Origin: a virus
IMG/VR virus record: IMGVR_UViG_3300033145_001232
Location: 1-26,230 of that record
DNA length: 26,230 nucleotides
Direction: 5' to 3' (one strand)
Shown one piece after another: positions 1 to 7,972 of this stretch. Position 1 is the stretch's first letter. Each line of letters opens with the position of its first letter. The notes under the pieces were generated by a model, which was not told the origin of the DNA, did not search any database, and was given only the letters and a program-made list of their open reading frames with translations. The translations under genes and the position numbers were made by a program.

Positions 1-1
1 A

Positions 2-265
2 TATAGGGAAGAAAAAGAAATACAAAAAATTCTAAAGGAGGTAAAAGAATCATATGCATTTCATCCCTTCCATCTAGACCAAGCCACTCCGAGGATAGAT
101 GAGTGGTGGTGGGGGGAGGAAAAAAGGCGAGTGATTAAGGAGCTCGTCGGGTTGCCAGATACAAAAATCTGGCACACTGGCGAGCGCCACGACTGGGGAG
201 GGGTAGCGGATTGGTTTGTTTTCTATAATCCCACGAGAAAAATAGTAGTCGCGGGATACTTATAA
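2..265 (+). CDS. Hypothetical protein, C-terminal part (5' truncated by window edge)
   Basis: A reading frame is open from the first bases to a TAA at 263-265, giving 87 residues with no start inside the window. The N-terminal visible part is charged and probably helical. The rest is rich in aromatic residues (WWW, HDWGG, ADWFVFYNP). I recognise no family. An ATG at 53 follows an AGGAGG but is out of frame and closes after seven codons, so it does not compete. It precedes a hairpin and another small gene, in line with a string of small early phage genes. Whether it is a full gene or only a chance frame cannot be settled without the upstream sequence. Confidence 0.55.
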   Translation, partial: YREEKEIQKILKEVKESYAFHPFHLDQATPRIDEWWWGEEKRRVIKELVGLPDTKIWHTGERHDWGGVADWFVFYNPTRKIVVAGYL

Positions 266-278
266 GAAGAATAAGGCC

Positions 279-300
279 TGCCGGGAGCCAGATCCCGGCA
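279..300 (+). other. Intercistronic hairpin
   Basis: TGCCGGGA (279-286) and TCCCGGCA (293-300) form a perfect 8-bp stem around a 6-nt loop. It is followed by A-rich rather than T-rich sequence, so it is not a classical terminator on the + strand. An mRNA-stabilising or processing hairpin is more likely. A related ATCCCGGCAAA sequence recurs at 745-755 ahead of the next broken gene. Confidence 0.5.
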
Positions 301-344
301 AAAATCAAAAAAGAAGTTTTAAAAAGAATAGGAGGTAAAATAAA

Positions 345-679
345 ATGAAAGCAAAACAAATTACCTATGGAAGTCATATTTTTGATCTCCTCGCTCTGTC
401 GAGTTCACGGGGGAGTGGATCGTATATAAAAATGAAGGGGAGATACATATCCCCGCAACGCTTTTTGTTATCCTCGATACCGAGGATGATGTAGAAGAAA
501 TGACGGAGAGTGAAATACTCTCCGCCGGGTGGGAGCAATGTGAAATCTTACCAAAATATGTCTGCCCCTCCTGCGGGGCGTTCCTCGATCGAAAGATCGA
601 GGGTACCCCTGGCTGTGGGGGCGACCCCGAGTGGCACGATGGGGGTGTTGCCGGAATTGGTATAGTTGTGCAGGACTGA
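345..679 (+). pseudogene. Zinc-ribbon small protein with an apparent -1 frameshift
   Basis: AGGAGG precedes ATG 345, which opens MKAKQITYGSHIFD. This frame then runs into unconvincing sequence and stops. The convincing frame (EFTGEWIVYKNEGEIHIP, from about 401) lies at -1 relative to the start, is closed upstream by a TGA at 383-385, and has no start codon of its own before the conserved part. It ends with CPSC and CGG near the C-terminus, suggesting a zinc ribbon, and stops at 677-679. Shifting by one base around 386-402 joins both halves into one protein of about 110 residues. Possible explanations are a real mutation, programmed -1 frameshifting, or a missing base in the assembly. The family is not recognised. 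Confidence 0.55.
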
Positions 680-794
680 CTGCCCTGTCCGAAGAGCCTG
701 CTCAAACGGACCTTTTTTAATAAATAAAGGAGGGGCAAAGCCGAATCCCGGCAAACAAAAACCGGAGTTGTCAGAAAAGGAGGATTCGCTGTAA

Positions 795-874
795 ATGAAA
801 AAAGTTTTACCTTTACAATTGTGATGGAAGACCAATTCGATCCATTCTATACGCAATTCAAGGTGAATACTTGA
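795..874 (+). pseudogene. Fragment of a small gene, apparent -1 frameshift at an A6 run
   Basis: AAGGAGG (777-783) lies 11 nt before ATG 795. Directly read, the ORF is only MKKVLPLQL. Slipping back one base on the A run just after the start gives MKKSFTFTIVMEDQFDPFYTQFKVNT, whose TGA at 872-874 overlaps the ATG of the next ORF. The shifted frame looks far more protein-like. A further one-base shift at 872 would join it smoothly to the next ORF (…FKVNT / MIYDEKG), so both may be pieces of a single gene of about 90 residues. The family is not recognised. Confidence 0.4.
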
Positions 875-1068
875 TGATATACGACGAAAAAGGTCAGTGT
901 AAAAGTAAAAAAAGAATCATAAACGAAAATAGTCCTTTTACTTATCAGTTTACAGACACCACAATAGTTGCGGATAATGTGAATCGCATATTAGAAAAGG
1001 CTAATAGTCCACATAATCATTTAAATTCTGTGTTGTTTACTGCCTTAGAAACACTGGCCCGGGAGTAA
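874..1068 (+). CDS. Small hypothetical protein, possibly the 3' part of a frameshifted gene
   Basis: This is a 64-residue ORF. ATG 874 is preferred over TTG 871 because AAGGTGA (860-866) then sits 7 nt upstream. The start overlaps the stop of the preceding frame (TGATG), which would allow translational coupling if both are real. The sequence is mixed charge with no cysteine pair or membrane segment. It contains a stretch (FTYQFTDTTIVADNVNRIL) that looks like a beta strand followed by a helix. It may be the C-terminal part of the gene starting at 795, separated by one missing base. No function can be assigned. Confidence 0.5.
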   Translation: MIYDEKGQCKSKKRIINENSPFTYQFTDTTIVADNVNRILEKANSPHNHLNSVLFTALETLARE

Positions 1069-1158
1069 CTATGTCTGCTATTCGCTACTCTGTGCTCACA
1101 GGAGCGGGTACAGAGGAGCGGCAAGCTCCAAATCCTTTATAAAAGAGGAGGAATGAAA

Positions 1159-1671
1159 ATGAACAATGTTGAAATAAAGAAAAAAGAACAAAATACTATC
1201 ATCAATAGAGCTATAAAATACTTGATGAATAACCAGAACCTAGATATTGAAATGGCTGTAGAAGATGCGATTATTGAAACAGTCCCTGATGCTTTGAAAC
1301 ACGATGAGTGCAGAGACAGTTATTTGGCTGTCTCCGGGGACGTCTTGCAGGGAATTAAAGCTGAAGTAAGAAAGAGGATTGAAGAAAAAGAAAATAACAC
1401 AGATACAGAAGAAGTGCGGTTTTGTTTGTGCGGCTGTGGCTTATTAGCAAGAAAAGGTCGCAAATTTCGCCAAGGGCACGATGCTAAATTAGCCTCTATT
1501 CTAAGAAAAGTTGAGTCTGGAAAACTTGATAAAAGTCATATTCCTGAGGTTGCTCGTCGCGAATTGGTACCATGTAAATGCTGTGGTAAACTTATCATAC
1601 CGCATAAGTCAGGTATGTGTCCTACTTGCCGGACTGGTATCAATGTTGTAAAGAAAGGAGGGACTAAATAA
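1159..1671 (+). CDS. Phage protein with two C-terminal zinc-binding segments
   Basis: The protein has 170 residues. ATG 1159 is chosen over ATG 1153 because AGGAGG (1146-1151) is only 1 nt from the first and 7 nt from the second. The N-terminal half is charged and helical. Then comes a CLCGCG…KFRQGHD segment, a small cysteine/histidine pattern often seen in phage and mobile-element proteins, followed by a CKCC…CPTC zinc ribbon near the C-terminus. Both point to metal binding and perhaps DNA or protein contact, but the function is unknown. The stop overlaps the next start (TAATG), so the two genes are co-translated. Confidence 0.8.
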   Translation: MNNVEIKKKEQNTIINRAIKYLMNNQNLDIEMAVEDAIIETVPDALKHDECRDSYLAVSGDVLQGIKAEVRKRIEEKENNTDTEEVRFCLCGCGLLARKGRKFRQGHDAKLASILRKVESGKLDKSHIPEVARRELVPCKCCGKLIIPHKSGMCPTCRTGINVVKKGGTK

Positions 1672-1841
1672 TGATTAAGGTAACATTTGACCGCGAAAAA
1701 GAAACCAAAAATACGATTCGCTTTCAAGAGCGAGAAGCAGATCAAGCGCCAGTCATCGGAACACTTTACGTTCGAAAGTGGGTACTGCGTAAGTTAAACA
1801 ACCCAGAATCCATTACGCTAACCATCGAAGCGGTTAAATAA
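1671..1841 (+). CDS. Small conserved phage protein (56 aa)
   Basis: The ORF starts within the stop of the preceding gene (TAATG). AAAGGAGG just upstream (from about 1653) supplies the binding site. The product begins MIKVTFDREKETKNTIRF and ends VRKWVLRKLNNPESITLTIEAVK. It reads as a compact beta-rich single domain with a basic middle. Such short proteins are common in phages of Gram-positive bacteria and have no known role. Overlap, a strong binding site and clean codon use support a real gene despite the length. Confidence 0.75.
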   Translation: MIKVTFDREKETKNTIRFQEREADQAPVIGTLYVRKWVLRKLNNPESITLTIEAVK

Positions 1842-1842
1842 C

Positions 1843-1870
1843 TGGAGGCGGTAAAGCCAGGCCGCCTCCA
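1843..1870 (+). other. Intercistronic hairpin before the SNF2 gene
   Basis: TGGAGGCGG (1843-1851) and CCGCCTCCA (1862-1870) form a perfect 9-bp stem with a 10-nt loop, directly after the stop of the preceding gene. No T-tract follows, so it is more likely an mRNA processing or stability element than a terminator. The SNF2 gene has its own binding site downstream. Confidence 0.5.
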
Positions 1871-1896
1871 ACTAAAATTAAGGAAGGAGGAGCTAA

Positions 1897-3582
1897 ATGC
1901 CAACTGTCACTATCGAAGGACTATACAAAAATGGCCAGTTGGTGGGAATTATAGTCTGCTGTCCTTATCGGTCCAATTCTCGAGCTAAGTCCATCCCTTC
2001 TTGTCGATGGGACAATGAACGTAAGGGGTGGCGGTACAAACTAGACTTGGACGTTATCAATCAAATAGAACAAAAGTTTACTGAAGCAGAGCTTCCAGAG
2101 GACTTGCGTAAGTGGCGAGACCTACAAATGAAGTTACAGAGGGAATTGCTAGACCTACAAAGGCAGCAGGACGCAACTTTACAATCTGAAATAGCTAGCA
2201 AACTTTACGGATTTCAACGAGTAGGTGTTAAATTTCTAACAGAAGCTCGACGTGCCATCTTGGCCGACGACATGGGACTGGGAAAGACCGTTCAATCGAT
2301 CACTGCCTGTGAAGAACTGCAAGCAAAACGTATTCTAATAATCTGCCCAAATACAATGAAAGACAACTGGGCTGGTGAAATTAAAAAGTGGACCCCAGAT
2401 CGTGAAGTAACAGTATTGCGGGGCTATAATCGTGAGAAGAAAGAAGAAGTTATTCGTAGTTTCAAATCCGGATATCTGATTGTTAATTATGAGGCTATAC
2501 GCAGAAGTAAGCGAAAAGTTGGCAATAAATCAAAACCAACTCCGCGAGAACATGATCTCATTGATGACTTGTATGCTATGTCGTGGGATGTGATCATTGT
2601 AGATGAAGCCCACAACATCAAAAATCGTAAAGCAAGCCAGACGGAAGGCGTACGCAAATTGGCTGCTAAGACCGAAAACATTTATCTGCTAACTGGAACT
2701 CCCATTATGAATAGAGTCGATGAACTGTGGTCTCCGCTAAATATACTATATCCCAAACAATATTCGTCCTTTTGGACATTTGTTAAAAAACACACCATTG
2801 CTTATCCCGGCCGGTTTGGATGGGTTATAGATGGTAAACCAACTCAACCTGAAGAATTGCGCCAGGAAATAGCTCCAATATTTTTACGCCGAGAGAAAGA
2901 AGAGGTATTCCCAGATATGCCGCGTAAAGTCTATCAAAAGGTGTGGGTAAACCTGGAGGGTGAACAGCGACGTATCTATCAAGAGATTGAACAAACAGCC
3001 ATGACCCAAATAGATGAAAACACTACGGTTATTACTCCAAGTGTACTAGCTAAACTTACCAGATGCAAGCAAGTAGCTATATCCCCAAGACTAATAGGGG
3101 GCAAACCGGAGGGAGTGAAAATAGATGTCTTGATAGACATCTTACACGGTACCAACCAGAAAGTATTGATATTCTCTCAGTTTGCCAAAGCTGTCAAACT
3201 GGTTGCCGAAAGACTGAAATCAGAAGACATCGGCTACGTTACTTTCACCGGAGAGACCTCAGAAAATGAACGTAATAATGCAATTAAACAATTTCAAACA
3301 AATCCAGAAGTCCGGGTATTTTTAGCTACTATGCAGACTGGTGGCACTGGCGTTACCTTGACAGCAGCGTCCTTAGTAATCTTCTTAGATAAACACTGGA
3401 CTCCTGCCATCAATGAACAAGCTGTAGACCGAACCCGCCCGCACCTACAGAAACAGCCTATCCAGATCATTGAAATACTGGCCCGAGACACCATAGACGA
3501 GATGGTTGAAGATGTGTTACAGGGCAAAGTCTCCATTGTAGAAGCTGTCATTGCCAGGCGGAAGAAAGTCAAAATGGTGTAG
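1897..3582 (+). CDS. SNF2-family DNA helicase/translocase
   Basis: This 561-residue protein is an ATP-driven dsDNA translocase of superfamily 2. The N-terminal ~60 residues resemble the small pre-helicase segment of SMARCAL1-like phage helicases (SIPSCRWDNERKGW). Walker A is DMGLGKT (K130), motif II is DEAH (236-239), motif III is TGTP (266-269), and the C-terminal helicase lobe starts near VLIFSQF. Motif VI reads QAVDRTRPHLQ (508 onward), so the usual second arginine of RxGQ is replaced by a PHLQ variant. AAGGAAGGAGGAG precedes the ATG. It leads a run of recombination and replication genes, and a role in replication-fork or recombination-intermediate remodelling is inferred from this context. 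Confidence 0.93.
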   Translation: MPTVTIEGLYKNGQLVGIIVCCPYRSNSRAKSIPSCRWDNERKGWRYKLDLDVINQIEQKFTEAELPEDLRKWRDLQMKLQRELLDLQRQQDATLQSEIASKLYGFQRVGVKFLTEARRAILADDMGLGKTVQSITACEELQAKRILIICPNTMKDNWAGEIKKWTPDREVTVLRGYNREKKEEVIRSFKSGYLIVNYEAIRRSKRKVGNKSKPTPREHDLIDDLYAMSWDVIIVDEAHNIKNRKASQTEGVRKLAAKTENIYLLTGTPIMNRVDELWSPLNILYPKQYSSFWTFVKKHTIAYPGRFGWVIDGKPTQPEELRQEIAPIFLRREKEEVFPDMPRKVYQKVWVNLEGEQRRIYQEIEQTAMTQIDENTTVITPSVLAKLTRCKQVAISPRLIGGKPEGVKIDVLIDILHGTNQKVLIFSQFAKAVKLVAERLKSEDIGYVTFTGETSENERNNAIKQFQTNPEVRVFLATMQTGGTGVTLTAASLVIFLDKHWTPAINEQAVDRTRPHLQKQPIQIIEILARDTIDEMVEDVLQGKVSIVEAVIARRKKVKMV

Positions 3583-3586
3583 TTAG

Positions 3587-3616
3587 TTGACAAATTTTGT
3601 CATGTTGTGTTACGAT
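3587..3616 (+). promoter_or_regulatory. Candidate promoter with palindromic operator over the -35
   Basis: TTGACA (3587-3592), an 18-nt spacer and TACGAT (3611-3616) lie in the gap between the helicase and nuclease genes. A 15-bp perfect dyad, TGACAAA-T-TTTGTCA (3588-3602), covers the -35 box, as expected for a repressor site. The start site would fall near 3623, leaving a leader of about 39 nt before ATG 3662. Confidence 0.5.
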
Positions 3617-3661
3617 GGTTATAGTGAAAGTATTACAGAGTAAAAGGAGAGAAATAAAGGA

Positions 3662-4645
3662 ATGGAGCGGAACACTGTAAGCTGGTCTGAAATTTCAACG
3701 TGGTGTGAGTGTCGTCAAAAGTGGTATTGGACTTATGAAGTCGGTATTGTACCCAAGCGCGTAGAGCGTGCACCTTCTATTGGTTCTTGTGGTCATGTTG
3801 CTATCGCTGCTATACTGCGAGGCGAAGATTGGAAACAAGCAATCGACAAGTGGCGCAAAGAAGAAATCAATAAAAGGCCAATGTTCGACGAGGAAATTGA
3901 AGAATATGACGAAATAGTAAAGCTGGTCAAGGGTATCATACCGCGATACTTGGAGCACTATCAAGACACCTGGGAGCCGGTTTTAGTAGAACATAGATTT
4001 GAAATTCCTGTACCAGGTACAAGTCTAAAGCTAATTGGCTACTGGGATGCCATTGTAAAGAGTGATGACGGGCATTTATGGTTACTGGAACACAAATTTC
4101 CTCAACAATTTAGAACTGAAGAGCAGGTAGAGCTAGATGGACAAATTGGAGTTTATCAACACGCTGCTCACCGCCTCGGTTACCCAGTGATTGGCACAGT
4201 TTATAACCAGCTCCTAGCACGCCTCCCAGCAATTCCCAACATCAATAAAGATGGCAGTGTTTCTAAAGCCAGAATTTACACTGATTGGAAAACTTACAAG
4301 TCAATCGTAGAGGCTCAAGGGCTGAATCCGGCCGATTATGAAGACATGAAAGAAAAATTGCAAAGCTTTGAGTTCTTCAAACGATTTTACATCTATAGAT
4401 CAAAAACAGAGATAAAATTATTTGCTGAAGACGTACAACGTAGGATCTGGGATATGCGAAAAGTTAAGAAGCACATTTACAGAAGCGAATCTCACATAAC
4501 TTGCGGGCGTTGTCCTTACAGGGAACTCTGTCTAGAGCAATTGAAAGGGGGTGATGTAGAACACATTATTGAAATGAACTTTGAGCCAAAATCAGATTTA
4601 TCGAGAAAGGAGGAAACTTATGACAACACCAGTCAATCAATCTAA
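3662..4645 (+). CDS. PD-(D/E)XK nuclease of Cas4/AddB/RecB type with a predicted Fe-S cluster
   Basis: This is a 327-residue single-domain nuclease. The core shows GYWDA (D129) and LLEHKF (E143, K145), the D…ExK signature. Cysteines at 15 or 17, before the core, and C281-x2-C284-x5-C290 after it match the four-cysteine iron-sulfur arrangement known from Cas4 and AddB. The family cuts ssDNA or resects DNA ends. Here it sits between a SNF2 helicase and a RecA-fold ATPase, which suggests an exonuclease of a phage recombination system rather than a CRISPR adaptation factor, since no cas1 or cas2 is present. The next gene starts inside its 3' end, on an AAAGGAGG at 4606-4613. Confidence 0.88.
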   Translation: MERNTVSWSEISTWCECRQKWYWTYEVGIVPKRVERAPSIGSCGHVAIAAILRGEDWKQAIDKWRKEEINKRPMFDEEIEEYDEIVKLVKGIIPRYLEHYQDTWEPVLVEHRFEIPVPGTSLKLIGYWDAIVKSDDGHLWLLEHKFPQQFRTEEQVELDGQIGVYQHAAHRLGYPVIGTVYNQLLARLPAIPNINKDGSVSKARIYTDWKTYKSIVEAQGLNPADYEDMKEKLQSFEFFKRFYIYRSKTEIKLFAEDVQRRIWDMRKVKKHIYRSESHITCGRCPYRELCLEQLKGGDVEHIIEMNFEPKSDLSRKEETYDNTSQSI

Positions 4646-5414
4646 AATCAAAATCTATAAGCCTAAATTGACAGAATATAAGCTTAAAATGCTTATCTAT
4701 GGTCCACCTGGAGTAGGGAAGACTTCGCTTGCAGCTACAGCAAACCTGCATGAGTTAACCAGAGAGGTTCTTTTTATTAATATTGAGGGCGGTATGTTGA
4801 GTATTTCTGAAGCTGAAGAACTTGGATTACCCGATGTCCCTAGTGTAGTAGACTTAGAAGATTTTGATCACCTGGAGGACATATTCTGGTATCTAGCAAA
4901 AGGTGATCACCCTTTCAGGACTGTCTGTGTTGATTCTCTTTCTGAACTACAGTTGGTAAACATCGAAAGCATAGTCAGAGAGCAGTTGAAGAAAGTTAGC
5001 GGTTCAGGAGCAAGACGAGAATCCCTGGACGATGTATGGCAGGAAGATTACGGAAAATCCACGCAGCAAATGCGCAGATGGGTTAGGAGATTTAGAGATT
5101 TGCCAATGCATGTTATCTTTACTTGCCATGATAGACTGTCTCAGGACAAAGAAAAGAATGAAACTGTCTATCCGGCGCTGACGCCCCAAGTTAGGACTGC
5201 AGTTATGGGGTACATGGATATCGTAGCCTACATGTTTAATTCAACTGTGGAGAATGAGAATGGAGACGAAGTACTAGTAAGAAGGCTGTTATGCCAACCT
5301 TATGGCAAATGGATAGCCAAGGATCGTTCACCTGGAGGGAAATTGGGGATGGTAATAGATAATCCTACTATCCCTGATATGATAAACAAAATCCTTAAAG
5401 GGAGGGATAAATAA
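4620..5414 (+). CDS. Phage RecA-fold ATPase, Sak4-like recombinase
   Basis: The protein has 264 residues. ATG 4620 is chosen because AAAGGAGG (4606-4613) lies 6 nt upstream; an in-frame ATG at 4581 lies deep in the previous gene without a site. Walker A is GPPGVGKTS (28-36) and Walker B ends in D105 (VCVDS). The fold matches the AAA_24/Sak4 group of phage nucleotide-binding proteins, which act as single-strand annealing recombinases with an SSB partner. The following gene encodes such a partner, and the stop overlaps its start (TAATG). The distinction from other RecA-like phage ATPases rests on size and gene order. Confidence 0.85.
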   Translation: MTTPVNQSKIKIYKPKLTEYKLKMLIYGPPGVGKTSLAATANLHELTREVLFINIEGGMLSISEAEELGLPDVPSVVDLEDFDHLEDIFWYLAKGDHPFRTVCVDSLSELQLVNIESIVREQLKKVSGSGARRESLDDVWQEDYGKSTQQMRRWVRRFRDLPMHVIFTCHDRLSQDKEKNETVYPALTPQVRTAVMGYMDIVAYMFNSTVENENGDEVLVRRLLCQPYGKWIAKDRSPGGKLGMVIDNPTIPDMINKILKGRDK

Positions 5415-5917
5415 TGGCAAAGAATCTGGATATTCCTGGTGTAAGCAATAAAAACGACAAGAGACGGGAAGAGCCGATGGGACTTCCCGAGCAGAATGAC
5501 GAAGTATTTGAAGAAGATTTCACAGATGTAGATACTTCAGGCTACAAACTGGCTTCCGAAGGCTTCCATCCTGCAAAAGTCATTGACTTTGAAAAGACTT
5601 ATAGTAAAACAGGGAATCCAACGTATGTTTGGCAGTTCTTAATCACCGCCGGAGACTCTGAAGGTATTGAGATCCGTTTCTGGACTAGCTTGTTACCGCA
5701 AGCAAGGTGGAAAGCTGCCGAAACACTGGAAGCTGTTGGTATTAAGGCGACAGGCAGTATAGCAAGATTTAAACGCTCTGATATTGTAGGTAAACCGTGC
5801 ATTCTAGAAATAACTCATGAAGAGTACGACGGCCGGACAAGCCACAAGGTAGAACGCGTTCATCCTCCAGACGAGAGAGCTATTGCTGCAGCAAAAGACA
5901 ACAGTGTTCCATTTTAG
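5414..5917 (+). CDS. DUF669-type phage single-strand-binding-like protein
   Basis: This 167-residue protein begins with an acidic N-terminus (EVFEEDFTDVDTSGY), followed by a beta-rich domain with the GFHPAKVID…KTGNPTYVWQF pattern typical of DUF669. In phages this family commonly accompanies Sak/Sak4 or RecA-like recombinases and is thought to act as an SSB analogue. The C-terminus ends in DNSVPF, resembling the acidic-hydrophobic tip (…DIPF) by which bacterial SSB recruits partners. It overlaps the preceding stop by one base and is followed by a strong hairpin, so it likely ends the transcript started near 3623. Confidence 0.85.
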   Translation: MAKNLDIPGVSNKNDKRREEPMGLPEQNDEVFEEDFTDVDTSGYKLASEGFHPAKVIDFEKTYSKTGNPTYVWQFLITAGDSEGIEIRFWTSLLPQARWKAAETLEAVGIKATGSIARFKRSDIVGKPCILEITHEEYDGRTSHKVERVHPPDERAIAAAKDNSVPF

Positions 5918-5924
5918 TTAATGT

Positions 5925-5961
5925 GGGCAAGTCCGAGAAAACACATCTTCTCGGCTTGCCC
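5925..5961 (+). terminator. Likely intrinsic terminator or strong intercistronic hairpin
   Basis: GGGCAAG (5925-5931) plus CCGAGAA (5933-5939) pair with TTCTCGG (5948-5954) plus CTTGCCC (5955-5961). This is a 14-bp stem with one bulged T (5932) and an 8-nt loop. The downstream GTTTATATC is only moderately T-rich, so termination may be partial. Confidence 0.6.
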
Positions 5962-5991
5962 GTTTATATCTAAACACAAATTACGTTCTTC

Positions 5992-6016
5992 ACCATTGAT
6001 TCTATTACCATTGATT
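5992..6016 (+). repeat. Short direct repeat ACCATTGATT x2
   Basis: ACCATTGATT occurs at 5992-6001 and again at 6007-6016 (15-bp spacing) in the leader of the zinc-ribbon gene. The spacing and position suit a protein-binding site, but two copies are weak evidence. Confidence 0.3.
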
Positions 6017-6039
6017 AGCAAGAAAGGAGAATAAGTTAA

Positions 6040-6237
6040 ATGCCCCAGTATAGACGTTGTCAGAAGTGTAGAGAACTATTGTATTCTGCTGATAACTCGC
6101 TAAAAGTGTGGATCTGTCCCAGGTGTAAGACTGTTGTCAGTGCTGAAAATGTGTGTAACCAAAACTGGGAGTCTCAAGAACAAGATGAGGAGGTAAGAAG
6201 AAAAAGCTGTGCTAATTCAGAGCGAAGAACAATATAA
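6040..6237 (+). CDS. Small zinc-ribbon protein
   Basis: This is a 65-residue ORF with an AAAGGAG upstream of ATG. It carries CQKC near the N-terminus and CPRC about 20 residues later, a classic zinc ribbon, followed by a glutamate-rich tail. Its 3' end overlaps the start of the DNA polymerase gene by 29 nt, and its own tail contains the polymerase's GAGGAGGT site. It may be a small DNA-binding or adaptor protein; there is no specific family match. Confidence 0.7.
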   Translation: MPQYRRCQKCRELLYSADNSLKVWICPRCKTVVSAENVCNQNWESQEQDEEVRRKSCANSERRTI

Positions 6238-7972
6238 AAACATGTTGAGTAAGATAGATAAAGGTCCACCTGTAATGGTGTATGACTTAGAAACTACAGG
6301 TCTGAACCCTTATCTGGGAGACAGACTAATTGGTATTGCTATTTTGATACCTGACTTGAGTGGAGAAACGGATGGAGAGTCCTTCTATGTACCATTCAGG
6401 CACAAAAGAGGAAAGAATTTACCTATTAACGAATTGTATCACCTAGCGCCATTCCTAGCAGATCCGAAACGGGTACTCATTGGCTTTAATATAAAATTCG
6501 ACATCCACTTTACCGAAATAGAGGGAATTTCCGTATTCAACCAGATTGTAGACGTCATGTTAGGCGCACACCTGTGTAATGAGAACGAGATGAGCTTTGC
6601 TTTGAAAAAGCTGGGTTCAAAGTACATTGACAAAGACGCGGCAAAAGAAGAGATAGAACTAATAGAGCTACTGAAAAAACACAAGCTTAAAAAAGAAGAG
6701 ATGGACAACCTGTTACCAGAGAAGGTAGCTCCCTATGCTGAAAAAGACGTTGTGCTTACGTGGCAACTGGCTAAATTTTATCAGGATCAGTTAATCCAAC
6801 AAGGACTGGTAGACATGTGGTGGGAGGTGAATAAGTACTGCAAAGCTATAACTGATATGGAACGCAGAGGCGTTTTGATTGATCCGATCAAATGCTCTGA
6901 ACATTTGAAATCTGCTGATACCAAACGGCAGGAAGTCCATCAAAAAATGGTTGAACTAGTTGGGCATGATTTCAATCCAAATAGTGTTCCACAGTTACGG
7001 AAGATATTGAATCAAAAAGAGACTGACAGAAAAGCGCTAAAGAAAACCAAACATCCGGTAGCGCCCTTATTGTTAGAATACAGGGGATGGGATAGAGCTA
7101 TAAATACTTATTATCAAAGTTTCCTGGATTCAATGGATGAAAATTATAGAATCCATCCCAACCTAAACATTCATGGGACCGTATCGGGACGGCTGTCCTG
7201 CACAAAACCAAATTTGCAGGCGTTGCCAAAAGGAAAGGACCAGTACAAGGTGAGAGAGCTGGTTGTTGCCCCGCCAGGATATGTGCTCATGTCATGGGAT
7301 TGGAGCCAAGTCGAGCTTAGATTACTTGCACATTATACAAAGGACCCACTCTTGTTGAATGCCTTTAGGGAAAACAAGGATATTCACCAAGCTACATCAG
7401 AGCGGCTAAAGATAGACAGGAGTGAAGCCAAAAGAATTAATTTTAGCATAGTTTACGGTATTGGGGTAAATGGTCTTGCCGAGAATCTAGGAATTACCAA
7501 AAAGGAAGCTGAAAAATATCTAAACCAATATCATAGTATGATTCCTGGAATAAAGAAACTTTACAACATTGCAGAGAGGATCGCTATCAGGGATCAAAAG
7601 TTGCCGATGTGGACGGGGCGATTACGACATTATAGGAAAGAAGATGCAACTCATAAAGCTATGTCCAACCTAATTCAAGGTGGCGTAGCTGAAATGATGA
7701 GAATAGCTATTACCCGATTGGACGAAGTGCTTAAAGGGACAAGAGCACACATGATTTTACAAGTTCATGACGAAATATTATTTGAAATACCTGAGGAAGA
7801 AGTGAATTGTTGGATACCAGTAATCAAGGAAATCATGGAAGACTTTCCTTTTGAAGTACCGATTAAGGTAGAAAGTAAAATTGGTTACTCTTGGGGACAC
7901 ATGGAGCCAGTCACATGGTCCAATGAAAGCAAAGAGCCAGTTGTTCCTGATTTGGGGGAAAGGTGTAAATGA
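6209..7972 (+). CDS. Family A DNA polymerase with 3'-5' exonuclease
   Basis: This 587-residue phage replicative polymerase lacks a 5' nuclease domain. Exo motifs: YDLETTG (D26, E28), FNIKFD (D98), YAEKD (Y176, D180); all catalytic residues are present. Polymerase motifs: A, DWSQVELR (D364); B, R404…K408…F412…YG417; C, HDE (520-522). F412 is at the position that discriminates against dideoxynucleotides. GTG 6209 is the only start after an upstream in-frame stop; the GAGGAGGT site is 14 nt away, which is long, so ATG 6241 remains a weaker alternative. Polymerases of this type (DpoZ) occur in phages with PurZ, and a PurZ homologue lies three genes downstream. Confidence 0.95.
   Translation: MLIQSEEQYKNMLSKIDKGPPVMVYDLETTGLNPYLGDRLIGIAILIPDLSGETDGESFYVPFRHKRGKNLPINELYHLAPFLADPKRVLIGFNIKFDIHFTEIEGISVFNQIVDVMLGAHLCNENEMSFALKKLGSKYIDKDAAKEEIELIELLKKHKLKKEEMDNLLPEKVAPYAEKDVVLTWQLAKFYQDQLIQQGLVDMWWEVNKYCKAITDMERRGVLIDPIKCSEHLKSADTKRQEVHQKMVELVGHDFNPNSVPQLRKILNQKETDRKALKKTKHPVAPLLLEYRGWDRAINTYYQSFLDSMDENYRIHPNLNIHGTVSGRLSCTKPNLQALPKGKDQYKVRELVVAPPGYVLMSWDWSQVELRLLAHYTKDPLLLNAFRENKDIHQATSERLKIDRSEAKRINFSIVYGIGVNGLAENLGITKKEAEKYLNQYHSMIPGIKKLYNIAERIAIRDQKLPMWTGRLRHYRKEDATHKAMSNLIQGGVAEMMRIAITRLDEVLKGTRAHMILQVHDEILFEIPEEEVNCWIPVIKEIMEDFPFEVPIKVESKIGYSWGHMEPVTWSNESKEPVVPDLGERCK

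Noticed and set aside
1111-1129. GGAGC/GCTCC hairpin before the zinc-finger gene
   Set aside because: A five-base stem is too short to count as a supported element on its own.
3662-4645. Cas4 of a CRISPR adaptation module
   Set aside because: No cas1, cas2 or repeats of CRISPR type. The neighbours are recombination genes, so a phage exonuclease is the better call.
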